Assembly (NCBI GenBank): GCA_004554705.1
Contig: SFKS01000029.1
Coordinates: 1-5,992, forward strand
Source of the DNA: Clostridiales bacterium
GTDB taxonomy: Bacteria > Bacillota > Clostridia > TANB77 > CAG-508
Reading direction: 5' to 3'
DNA length: 5,992 nucleotides
In this document: positions 1 through 4,699 of the stretch, one piece after another
How positions within the stretch are numbered: the first letter of the stretch is position 1
How the letters are laid out: every line of letters starts with the position of its first letter
The notes under the pieces: model-generated
What the model was told of the DNA's origin: nothing
The model's input: only the letters and a program-made list of their open reading frames with translations
Database searches by the model: none
Position numbers and translations under genes: made by a program

Positions 1-99
1 TAGAAAATCTGTATATAAAATATTACTTAATGCCACAAACAAAGCAGACAAAACAACAAATGTCAGCAGAAAGAGAGGACATTATAAAGCAATTAAGCG
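1..99. repeat. Terminal redundancy marking a circular molecule (copy 1)
   Basis: Bases 1-99 are identical to bases 5894-5992. The repeat lies inside one continuous reading frame, which becomes complete only when the two ends are joined. An exact overlap of 99 bases is typical of a k-mer assembler closing a circle, so it is probably one copy in nature and not a real terminal repeat. The unique circle length would be 5,893 bp. Confidence 0.93.
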
Positions 100-170
100 A
101 TATAAAAAAATTTGTTGATTATAAAACAATACCAAAACACGATTATATAACGGAGGATATAGCACAATGA
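3..170 (+). CDS. C-terminal part of the 238-aa unknown protein (continues from 5347-5992)
   Basis: This is the 3' end of the gene that starts at 5347. Joining base 5992 to base 100 gives one uninterrupted frame that ends with TGA at 168-170, for 717 nt and 238 codons plus stop. Residues encoded here run from about 184 to 238 and include a Lys/Gln-rich stretch (about 197-202), then a helical segment and the C-terminus ITEDIAQ. The stop overlaps the ATG of the next gene as ATGA (167-170), so the two genes are translationally coupled. The full entry is given at 5347. No family was recognised. Confidence 0.88.
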   Translation, partial: ENLYIKYYLMPQTKQTKQQMSAEREDIIKQLSDIKKFVDYKTIPKHDYITEDIAQ

Positions 171-547
171 CAAGTAAAGAATTAAGCGAACTAAAACAAG
201 CATTAGTAGATTATAAAATTTATCTACTTAAACTCATAGTAGAGGACAACCTAAATTATCATTTAGTAATGGAGAAAATAACCGCCTCAACCGCCGAACA
301 CATAAACAAATTAAAGCATTTAGAGAACTATACAAAGGCATTAAATGCTTTAAAACAAGTGATACGATACATAAAACCAGATGAGGTAGAAGAATATCTA
401 AAAAGCGTTATATTTGATTATACCCGCATTTTAACAGACGAAAGACAGATACAACAGTTATCAAAACAATACGAACAAGAAAGAGTTGAAAAACTACTAC
501 AAGAAGATTTGGTAGCAGAGATAAGGAGTAGAAGGGATTTAATTTAG
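167..547 (+). CDS. Hypothetical 126-aa helical protein, operon gene 3
   Basis: I do not recognise this protein. It appears almost wholly alpha-helical and charged. Long Lys/Glu/Leu-rich stretches cover about residues 3-30, 40-75 and 75-118, and it ends in a basic-acidic tail RSRRDLI. There is no signal peptide, transmembrane segment or cysteine, so it is probably cytosolic. The ATG at 167 overlaps the stop of the preceding gene (ATGA), and GGAGG at 152-156 lies 10 nt upstream, so the start is well supported. The position suggests cotranscription and probable stoichiometric expression with the 238-aa protein, perhaps as partner subunits; that is inference. Regulation would come from the leader upstream of 4829, because no promoter is seen between these genes. 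Confidence 0.8.
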   Translation: MTSKELSELKQALVDYKIYLLKLIVEDNLNYHLVMEKITASTAEHINKLKHLENYTKALNALKQVIRYIKPDEVEEYLKSVIFDYTRILTDERQIQQLSKQYEQERVEKLLQEDLVAEIRSRRDLI

Positions 548-592
548 GCATTTTCCCAAATTACACCCGCCATCAGTATGGAGGTTAAAACA

Positions 593-844
593 ATGAGTGA
601 TTATAAATTAAAAGAGTTTCAAAGCATTTTAAAGTATTTGCCCGCTATGGGTTTAAGTATAACGACAGTAGCAAAAAAATTAAACATTAGTGCGAGTGCG
701 TTATACAATTATAGAAATGGATTAGCACCAAAGGCAGAAAAGTATAGTTATATATTATCGTCTCTATTTAGTTATTATCCCGAAGAAATGAATAAAATAT
801 ATGTTCTTTTACAGTATGAAAAGGAATTAGCAAAGGGGGAATAA
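593..844 (+). CDS. Small HTH protein (83 aa), operon gene 4
   Basis: This small probable DNA-binding protein contains a helix-turn-helix of the phage Cro/CI or XRE type at about residues 21-48 (GLSITTVAKKLNISASALYNY). The pattern is a first helix, a turn around Asn31, and a recognition helix SASALYNYRNG. A C-terminal helical part (about 50-82) could dimerise. An upstream in-frame ATG at 578 gives 88 aa, but GGAGG at 580-584 sits 8 nt before the ATG at 593, whereas 578 has no ribosome binding site, so 593 is preferred. It lies 45 nt after gene 3 and ends 5 nt before gene 5. It could regulate the operon or act as a replication or partition adaptor. The fold is fairly sure; the role is unknown. 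Confidence 0.8.
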   Translation: MSDYKLKEFQSILKYLPAMGLSITTVAKKLNISASALYNYRNGLAPKAEKYSYILSSLFSYYPEEMNKIYVLLQYEKELAKGE

Positions 845-849
845 AGCAA

Positions 850-1251
850 ATGCCTGATTTTATAGATGATAATGGAAATTGGGGCTATGTGAAAAGCGGT
901 TATAGAATGTCAAACACACATGGAGCAGACTACACAACAGCAGAACTACATAAAAGCGAATTTGAAGCAATAGCAAATGAAATAATAGATAGCAAATTAA
1001 GTCAAGTAATGAAAACACTTGAAACGGCAATACCGCAAGCAATAGAAGAATATGGAGCGAAAGTGTGGGATAGACTAATAAACAGTTTAGACAGCGTTTT
1101 AAAAACGGATATATATAGCCAAGTCAATGTAGGTATAAACGGAATTAAAGATATTTTCTATGGCGAGAAATGCCAAGAATATATAACAAACAGCGTGTAT
1201 AAGCAATTAAAGAATGAGTTAAACAAGATAAAAGGAATATCAATTAAATAA
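850..1251 (+). CDS. Hypothetical 133-aa protein, last gene of operon
   Basis: No family was recognised. The N-terminal 30 residues are polar and aromatic (DFIDDNGNWGYVKSGYRMS) and look like an extended or beta segment. The rest (about 32-128) is predicted by eye to be helical, with amphipathic stretches around 35-62, 63-85 and 106-128 and one cysteine (Cys108). There is no signal peptide or membrane segment. A GGGGGA ribosome binding site at 835-840, formed by the end of the preceding gene, lies 9 nt upstream of the ATG. The 5-nt gap suggests tight coupling with the HTH protein. The hairpin at 1354-1400 closes the transcription unit. A phage-like or plasmid accessory role is possible but not shown. 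Confidence 0.78.
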   Translation: MPDFIDDNGNWGYVKSGYRMSNTHGADYTTAELHKSEFEAIANEIIDSKLSQVMKTLETAIPQAIEEYGAKVWDRLINSLDSVLKTDIYSQVNVGINGIKDIFYGEKCQEYITNSVYKQLKNELNKIKGISIK

Positions 1252-1260
1252 AAGTTTGAT

Positions 1261-1288
1261 TTGCTTTGAGTGTTTAGCGTGGTACAAT
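1261..1288 (+). promoter_or_regulatory. Candidate extended -10 promoter
   Basis: TTGCTT (1261-1266) is followed after 16 bp by TACAAT (1283-1288), with TG one base before the -10 box (TGGTACAAT). A transcript would start near 1295 and run into the hairpin at 1354-1400, giving an RNA of about 110 nt with no reading frame. The -35 match is poor, so this is tentative. Confidence 0.35.
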
Positions 1289-1353
1289 AAAACACATATA
1301 CAAAGCAAAACAAAGATTGAATTATAGCAAAGACAAATAAATAATATAAGCAA

Positions 1354-1400
1354 ACCGCCGTCATAGCACAATAACTTATATGTTAGACTATGACGGCGGT
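1354..1400 (+). terminator. Strong hairpin, probable terminator of the unknown operon
   Basis: A perfect 13-bp GC-rich stem is formed by ACCGCCGTCATAG (1354-1366) and CTATGACGGCGGT (1388-1400). The 21-nt loop contains a further TAAC/GTTA pairing. ATTTTATATA follows, which is a poor but T-containing tail. It lies about 100 nt after the last operon gene. A factor-independent terminator is the simplest reading; a protein-binding or RNA-stabilising stem is also possible. Confidence 0.65.
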
Positions 1401-1412
1401 ATTTTATATAAA

Positions 1413-1434
1413 AAGAGAATGATTATATTCTCTT
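1413..1434 (+). terminator. Second short hairpin after the operon
   Basis: AAGAGAAT (1413-1420) pairs perfectly with ATTCTCTT (1427-1434) around a GATTAT loop, followed by a T-rich GTCTTTTCTC. It could be a backup terminator in tandem with 1354-1400. The stem is AT-rich and weak. Confidence 0.35.
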
Positions 1435-1504
1435 GTCTTTTCTCTATAAGTGGCGGTTTAGTTAATACACTCTATTGCTTTTGGTTATAATCTATTGAAA
1501 TACC

Positions 1505-1534
1505 GCAAAAGTAATTCAATTAAATTATTTTTGC
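1505..1534. repeat. 12-bp inverted repeat upstream of the resolvase promoter
   Basis: GCAAAAGTAATT (1505-1516) pairs with AATTATTTTTGC (1523-1534) with a single G-T wobble and a 6-nt centre. The 30-bp span with about 12-bp arms matches the usual size of a serine-resolvase binding site, and it lies 10 bp before the promoter inverted repeat. It may be a resolvase sub-site or simply a hairpin. Confidence 0.4.
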
Positions 1535-1544
1535 TTTAACTGAA

Positions 1545-1581
1545 ATATGTCATTGACAAACATACCTTAATGACATATAAT
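1545..1581 (+). promoter_or_regulatory. Consensus sigma-70/A promoter of the resolvase gene with overlapping operator-like inverted repeat
   Basis: A perfect TTGACA (1553-1558) and a perfect TATAAT (1576-1581) are 17 bp apart. A perfect 10-bp inverted repeat, ATATGTCATT (1545-1554) and AATGACATAT (1569-1578), overlaps both boxes. A second palindrome, TGTCA-T-TGACA (1548-1558), covers the -35. A protein bound here would block RNA polymerase. By analogy with Tn3-type resolvases, whose binding sites overlap their promoters, the resolvase itself is the likely repressor, and this may be part of its recombination site. Confidence 0.8.
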
Positions 1582-1617
1582 ATGCTTAAAGATTGATACA
1601 AGAGAGGATAAAGCAAA

Positions 1618-2178
1618 ATGAAAGTATTTTATATTCGTTGTTCTACCGAAGAACAGAATGAAGCAAGACAAATGAAGCAAGCGGAAGAAGCACACGCAGA
1701 TAAAATATTTATTGATAAGCAAAGCGGAAAGAATGCGGACAGAAAGCAACTAAAAGAAATGCTTAATTATGTTAGAGAGGGAGACATTGTTTATTGTTCT
1801 GATATTAGCAGAATAGCAAGGAATACAAAAGACTTGCTAAACATAGTTGAAGAACTAAACAATAAAAGTGTTGGTTTTGTCTCTCTTAAAGAAGCGATAG
1901 ACACCACTACGCCACAGGGGAAATTTATGCTTACTGTATTTGGAGCAATAGCCGAATTGGAGCGGGAAAGCATTTTACAAAGGCAAAGAGAGGGAATTGC
2001 TATTGCCAAAGAACAAGGCAAATACAAAGGCAAGCCAAAAACAAAGATAGATGAACTAAAAATGCGTGAAGTGTGTCAGCGTTGGAGAAGTGGCAAAATC
2101 ACCGCCGTTTCCGCAATGGCAGAAATGGGGTTAAAGCCGAATACTTTTTATAGGCGTGTTAGGGAGTTAGGCTTATAA
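1618..2178 (+). CDS. Serine recombinase of the resolvase/invertase family (186 aa)
   Basis: This is a small site-specific recombinase. It cuts DNA through a covalent phosphoserine link, most likely to resolve plasmid multimers. The N-terminal catalytic domain (about 1-125) shows the YIRCSTEEQ motif with nucleophile Ser9 and Arg7, the DISRIARN motif with Arg65 and Arg68, and the long E-helix GKFMLTVFGAIAELERESILQRQREGI (about 101-127). The usual Asp before Arg65 is a Ser here, as seen in some relatives. A short basic linker (KYKGKPK) leads to a Hin-like HTH (about 143-183). The length fits Tn3-type resolvases, so it looks complete. The ribosome binding site is AGAGAGGA, 9 nt before the ATG. 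No transposase or terminal inverted repeats flank it, so a plasmid-maintenance role is favoured over a transposon role. An invertase activity cannot be excluded. Confidence 0.94.
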   Translation: MKVFYIRCSTEEQNEARQMKQAEEAHADKIFIDKQSGKNADRKQLKEMLNYVREGDIVYCSDISRIARNTKDLLNIVEELNNKSVGFVSLKEAIDTTTPQGKFMLTVFGAIAELERESILQRQREGIAIAKEQGKYKGKPKTKIDELKMREVCQRWRSGKITAVSAMAEMGLKPNTFYRRVRELGL

Positions 2179-2206
2179 CGCCGAAAACGGCAATTACGGC
2201 GGTTTT
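2179..2206 (+). terminator. Possible weak terminator after the resolvase gene
   Basis: CGCCG (2179-2183) can pair with CGGCG (2197-2201), followed by GTTTT. An alternative smaller hairpin is GCCG-AAAA-CGGC (2180-2191). It starts directly at the resolvase stop codon. The stem is short and the two foldings compete, so the call is tentative. Confidence 0.35.
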
Positions 2207-2243
2207 AGCACTCAAACGATAACTTACAAGGCAAAAGGAAAAG

Positions 2244-2297
2244 AACGGCTTAAACGGACAAATTAAGCGATATTTTAAGCCGTTTTATTGTCCGTTT
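2244..2297. repeat. Interlocked inverted repeats (block 1) in the origin region
   Basis: Arm A AACGGCTTAAA (2244-2254) has its perfect complement at 2274-2284. Arm B AAACGGACAA (2252-2261) has its perfect complement at 2288-2297. The order is A, B, A', B', with A and B sharing three bases, so the two stems either compete or form a pseudoknot in RNA. T4 follows B' on the + strand, so the B stem could also act as a terminator. Confidence 0.7.
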
Positions 2298-2431
2298 TCA
2301 CTATGCTAATATTTTTCTTGCGACAAAGTATAGGGAACTAAAATTATCTATACCCAATTTTGATTAAATGCCGTTGTAGCCTTGTAAAATCCGTTCTACG
2401 CCGTTTTTATTTAATTTATGGGTTTAGTGTT

Positions 2432-2487
2432 CGCCTCCACACAAAAACGGCTTAAAACGGCTTACAGAGCGTTTGAGGCGTATGTGG
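2432..2487. repeat. Interlocked inverted repeats (block 2) enclosing a tandem repeat
   Basis: CGCCTC (2432-2437) pairs with GAGGCG (2475-2480), and CCACA (2437-2441) pairs with TGTGG (2483-2487). The order is again A, B, A', B'. Between the arms lie two direct copies of AAAACGGCTT (2444-2453 and 2454-2463). The same ACGGCTTAAA core occurs in block 1 at 2245-2254. The block sits about 30 bp before the first iteron. Confidence 0.6.
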
Positions 2488-2517
2488 CAAAAACGGCAGT
2501 TTAAATAAAGGCAACAA

Positions 2518-2614
2518 TACCCTATAAAAGTTGGAGCTTGAAAAAGTGTTTTACCCTATAAAGGTTGGAGTTTTACCCTATAAAGGTTGGAGTTTTACCC
2601 TATAAAGGTTGGAG
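2518..2614 (+). repeat. Four iterons, Rep binding sites of the origin
   Basis: Four directly repeated 19-bp units read TACCCTATAAAGGTTGGAG, at 2518-2536 (one change, AAAAG in place of AAAGG), 2552-2570, 2574-2592 and 2596-2614. The last three are spaced exactly 22 bp apart, about two helical turns, and TTT separates them. The first is 34 bp upstream of the second. They lie about 195 bp upstream of the Rep_3 gene, as expected for binding sites that load the initiator and control copy number. Confidence 0.94.
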
Positions 2615-2666
2615 TTTGAAAATCTGATTTTCCGCATAACAACGGCGTTTTTCGGCATTTTTGAGT

Positions 2667-2699
2667 TTGCTATAAGTAATATAAATAAATATAAATATT
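2667..2699. other. AT-rich stretch, probable DNA unwinding element
   Basis: After the iterons and a short GC-containing piece (ACGGCG, TCGGCA), the sequence becomes almost pure A/T, with TAATATAAATAAATATAAATATT-like composition. In iteron plasmids the initiator melts such a region next to the iterons. A CACGCGTG palindrome follows at 2709-2716. Confidence 0.55.
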
Positions 2700-2732
2700 C
2701 TCTTAACGCACGCGTGAGAAAAACACAAAAGT

Positions 2733-2777
2733 AAAACCAACTTTTCACTTGCCTAATTGGAGTTTTTGTTTTATACT
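2733..2777 (+). promoter_or_regulatory. Rep promoter overlapping partial inverted iterons
   Basis: TTGCCT (2749-2754) and TATACT (2772-2777) are 17 bp apart, and transcription would start about 25 nt before the ATG. CCAACTTTT (2737-2745) is the reverse complement of the AAAAGTTGG part of iteron 1. TTGGAGTTTT (2757-2766) matches the GTTGGAGTTTT end of the other iterons. These two half-iterons in opposite orientation flank and overlap the -35 to -10 spacer. This fits the known scheme in which Rep dimers bind an inverted partial iteron and repress their own gene. Autoregulation is inferred. Confidence 0.65.
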
Positions 2778-2809
2778 AAACTAAACCGCCAAAGGAAGAA
2801 GGATAAACA

Positions 2810-3625
2810 ATGCCTAAATTGTCTCACGAAGAAAAAGTAGCACTCTATGAACGCATAGCAAAACGCGACGAACAGAAAAGCGACGGAATAGATAAAAGCC
2901 GTTCAATGATAGTTGTAAAGTCAAATGCTTTAATACAGCAAACACGATATGAATTATCACTACAAGAACAAAGGATTTTGCTTTATCTAATATCTAAAAT
3001 AAAGCCAGATGATACAGAGATAAAGGAAACAGAGATATCAATTATTGACTTTTGTAAAGTATGCGGAATAGACTATACAAAGAATAAAGCAACATATAGT
3101 TATGTTAAATCAATACTAAAAAATTTGGCAGATAAGTCAAACTGGATAGAGTTTGAACCTGATATAGAAACACTTGTTAGGTGGATTGATACTTTATCTA
3201 TTCACAAAGGCAGTGGGTCAGTAAAAATAAGTTTAAGCCGAAATTTAGCACCATACTTAATAGGATTAAGAAAGCAATATACACAAATACCGCTTTTTAA
3301 TATATTGCCGATGAAGTCAAAATACGGTATTAGACTTTATGAAATACTAAAATCATACGCTAATTTAGGTTCAAAAAGGATTAGTATAGACGAACTAAAA
3401 AAGCGGTTAAATGCCGAAAGTTATAAAGATACAAGCAACTTTAAGAAAAAAGTATTGTTTCCCGCATTAAAGGACATTGAAGAATACGGAGATGTAAAAG
3501 TTAGCACAATATTTATAAAAACAAAAAACAAGATAACTCACATAGAGTTTGTTATAACGCTTATAGACGATATAAACGAAAAAATAAGCCGTTGGGATGA
3601 TATAGAAAATGCGTTAGGAAAATAA
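2810..3625 (+). CDS. repB: Rep_3 family (RepB-type) plasmid replication initiator, 271 aa
   Basis: This is the initiator of iteron-based theta replication. It binds the repeats at 2518-2614, melts the origin and recruits host replication proteins. The Rep_3 core starts with VVKSNALIQQTRYELSLQEQRILLYLISKIKPDD (about 35-68), the first winged-helix domain and dimer interface. The family-typical YTQIPLFNILPMKSKYGIRLYEILKSY segment (about 157-183) opens the second, DNA-binding winged-helix domain, followed by ISIDELKKRL (191-200) and FKKKVLFPALKDIEEY (211-226). The length of 271 aa is normal, so the gene is intact. Two AAGGA ribosome binding sites lie upstream, the nearer one (2799-2803) 6 nt before the ATG. 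The next gene follows after 4 nt. Confidence 0.96.
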   Translation: MPKLSHEEKVALYERIAKRDEQKSDGIDKSRSMIVVKSNALIQQTRYELSLQEQRILLYLISKIKPDDTEIKETEISIIDFCKVCGIDYTKNKATYSYVKSILKNLADKSNWIEFEPDIETLVRWIDTLSIHKGSGSVKISLSRNLAPYLIGLRKQYTQIPLFNILPMKSKYGIRLYEILKSYANLGSKRISIDELKKRLNAESYKDTSNFKKKVLFPALKDIEEYGDVKVSTIFIKTKNKITHIEFVITLIDDINEKISRWDDIENALGK

Positions 3626-3629
3626 GCCA

Positions 3630-4118
3630 ATGATTGATAAGACTAATTATCTAAAAATAAGCGATTTTGCGACCAAAGCAGGTGTAAGCCGTCAAACAAT
3701 TTACAATGACTTGACAGGAAAATTGACTGATTTTGTAAAGGTCATTGACGGCATAAAAATGCTTGATATACAGGCTTTATCTCTTTATGGTGTAAAGGAC
3801 ACTGTAAAACTTGACAGTCAATTTACAGTCAAATTTGACAACGATTTGACAGCGTTTTTACAAAGTCAAATTGAAGAAAAAGACAAGCAAATAGAGAGGC
3901 TTTACTCTATGCTTGACAAAGAGAGAGAACAGAGCAAAGAAAAGGACAAAACAATTCAAGAATACGCCGAACATATAAGAGAACAAGAAAAACGATTAGC
4001 GGATTTGTTGGAGCAGTCGCAACAATTAAACCATAATAACCAAGTATTATTACTCAAAGAAAAGGAAAGTAAAACAAAAGGACTGTTTAAACGCTTATTT
4101 GCTAAAAGTGAAGAATAA
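3630..4118 (+). CDS. HTH/coiled-coil plasmid protein, Rep-associated (162 aa)
   Basis: The N-terminus carries a MerR/XRE-like helix-turn-helix (YLKISDFATKAGVSRQTIYNDL, about 7-28). After a short beta-like linker comes a long highly charged coiled coil (about 75-147: IEEKDKQIERLYSMLDKERE and onward, rich in Glu/Lys/Gln) and a basic amphipathic end, KGLFKRLFAK (150-159). This architecture matches the DUF536-type protein often found directly after repB in Firmicutes theta plasmids. The role there is thought to be partition, copy control or stability; the exact role is unsettled. The 4-nt gap, with AGGAAA inside the end of rep, shows coupling to rep. Its gene holds an unusual cluster of TTGAC/GTCAA motifs. 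The family call is from memory of the architecture, not from a search. Confidence 0.83.
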   Translation: MIDKTNYLKISDFATKAGVSRQTIYNDLTGKLTDFVKVIDGIKMLDIQALSLYGVKDTVKLDSQFTVKFDNDLTAFLQSQIEEKDKQIERLYSMLDKEREQSKEKDKTIQEYAEHIREQEKRLADLLEQSQQLNHNNQVLLLKEKESKTKGLFKRLFAKSEE

Positions 4119-4123
4119 ATAAA

Positions 4124-4154
4124 AGCAACGGAACAAACCGTTGCTATTTTTTTT
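4124..4154 (+). terminator. Bidirectional factor-independent terminator
   Basis: AGCAACGG (4124-4131), loop AACAAA, and CCGTTGCT (4138-4145) form a perfect 8-bp stem, followed by an A and eight T on the + strand (4147-4154). On the minus strand the same stem is followed by TTTATTTATT. It sits 5 nt after the rep operon stop and directly against the stop codon of the convergent gene, so it probably serves both. Confidence 0.93.
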
Positions 4155-4443
4155 ATAAGTTGTCTATATCATCAAACCAATTATTTTTACTTTTGAGAAG
4201 TTGCGGGAAAAATCTTTCCGCATACTCTTGTCTTAATGCTTTAATATCACTTATACCGAAGCATTTACCACCTTTTCCTACTTTGTTCTCTTTTTCGATT
4301 TTGTATTTATTAGCAGTCTCTTTAAACCAAGATTTATCTTTTTCCGTTCCTTTTGCTTTGACATAGTTTAGCATAAAGTCTTTGGTTAAGTCTGCTAAAC
4401 TTGTAGGAGTATCAGTTAAAGGGTTTAATTTCCGTTTAGCCAT
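4153..4443 (-). CDS. Hypothetical 96-aa basic protein, convergent to the rep operon
   Basis: This protein was not recognised. It is small, Lys-rich and likely soluble. It begins MAKRKLNPLTDTP and has a helical segment (about 16-31). A Gly/Lys loop, VGKGGKCFGISDIKALR (about 55-71), contains the only Cys and looks like a short nucleic-acid-binding or turn motif. The C-terminus is acidic and aromatic (NNWFDDIDNL). AAAGGA lies about 12 nt upstream of the ATG on the minus strand, and a consensus promoter sits 33 bases before the gene. These two signals make it more credible than the overlapping plus-strand frame at 4160-4366. It is the only minus-strand gene. A regulator or stability factor is possible, but unproven. 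Confidence 0.8.
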   Translation of the reverse strand: MAKRKLNPLTDTPTSLADLTKDFMLNYVKAKGTEKDKSWFKETANKYKIEKENKVGKGGKCFGISDIKALRQEYAERFFPQLLKSKNNWFDDIDNL

Positions 4444-4475
4444 TTTATATAAATTCCTTTCTATTATTTGTGTAA

Positions 4476-4504
4476 ATTCTACCTCTGGTTTTAGTGTGTG
4501 TCAA
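4476..4504 (-). promoter_or_regulatory. Near-consensus promoter of the minus-strand 96-aa gene
   Basis: On the minus strand, TTGACA (4499-4504) and TAGAAT (4476-4481) are separated by 17 bp. This predicts a transcript starting near 4469, with a leader of about 25 nt containing the AAAGGA ribosome binding site. Confidence 0.8.
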
Positions 4505-4525
4505 GTGAATTATTGTATTTACTCT

Positions 4526-4591
4526 GCGGGCGTGTAGTCAATGTATATACATAGACAGAGACAAAGCACAAACAAAGACTACACCGCCCGC
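4526..4591. repeat. Large inverted repeat with palindromic loop
   Basis: GCGGGCGTGTAGTC (4526-4539) pairs with GACTACACCGCCCGC (4577-4591) over 14 bp with one bulged C. The 37-base loop contains the perfect palindrome ATGTATATACAT (4541-4552). A related ATGTATGTATAT occurs just outside the stem (4593-4604). The stem is far more GC-rich than its surroundings. No T tract follows on either strand, so it is not a normal terminator. It might be a protein-binding site, a lagging-strand origin or an oriT-like element. Confidence 0.65.
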
Positions 4592-4699
4592 CATGTATGT
4601 ATATCTCTTTTAAGTATAAATCTAATTTAATACAAACTCAAATTTTAAAAATTTACAGAAAAAATTATAGAGAACTCTAACAAATACTACTTAATAGCA

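Larger units (their letters stand above)
1252..1617. other. Non-coding region between the unknown operon and the resolvase gene
   Basis: This 366-bp stretch has no credible gene. In order it holds a candidate extended -10 promoter (1261-1288), a strong hairpin (1354-1400), a second short hairpin (1413-1434), a weaker promoter-like pair (TTAATA at 1462-1467, TATAAT at 1486-1491, 18 bp apart), a 12-bp hairpin (1505-1534) and the resolvase promoter with its inverted repeat (1545-1581). The serine recombinase gene starts immediately downstream. Resolvases of this family usually recombine at sites next to their own gene, so the recombination site probably lies between about 1440 and 1600. Confidence 0.7.
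2179..2809. other. Non-coding origin region of replication
   Basis: This 631-bp region lies between the resolvase and rep genes and holds no credible gene. It contains two interlocked inverted-repeat blocks (2244-2297, 2432-2487), a long-range 9-bp inverted repeat (2224-2232 with 2379-2387), about ten ACGGC/GCCGT motifs, four iterons (2518-2614), an AT-rich stretch (about 2667-2699) and the rep promoter. Iterons, then an AT-rich melting region, then the Rep_3 gene is the standard order for iteron-regulated theta plasmids. A weak DnaA-box-like TTATCTATA (2344-2352, two mismatches to the consensus) is present; no perfect DnaA box was seen. Confidence 0.82.

Noticed and set aside
1..99. Biological terminal repeats of a linear phage or plasmid
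   Set aside because: The repeat lies inside one gene that becomes complete when the ends join, and its exact length of 99 fits an assembly overlap.
578..592. Upstream ATG giving an 88-aa version of the small HTH protein
   Set aside because: No ribosome binding site precedes 578, and GGAGG at 580-584 is placed correctly only for the ATG at 593.
1618..2178. Resolvase as a remnant of a transposon
   Set aside because: I saw no terminal inverted repeats, target duplication or transposase in the full circle, and the gene is intact with its own promoter.
2418..2504. Short open frame of 28 codons in the origin region
   Set aside because: It has no ribosome binding site and overlaps the inverted and tandem repeats, which account for the sequence better.
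2518..2614. CRISPR array
   Set aside because: Units are 19 bp with 3-bp gaps and no unique spacers of normal length. Their position before a Rep_3 gene identifies iterons.
4160..4366. Plus-strand open frame of 68 aa opposite the 96-aa gene
   Set aside because: It has no ribosome binding site or promoter and is hydrophobic from complementing a Lys-rich gene. The minus-strand frame has a promoter, ribosome binding site and terminator.
4541..4630. Short open frame of 29 codons starting in the loop palindrome
   Set aside because: It has no ribosome binding site, runs through the hairpin arm, and its composition is not protein-like.
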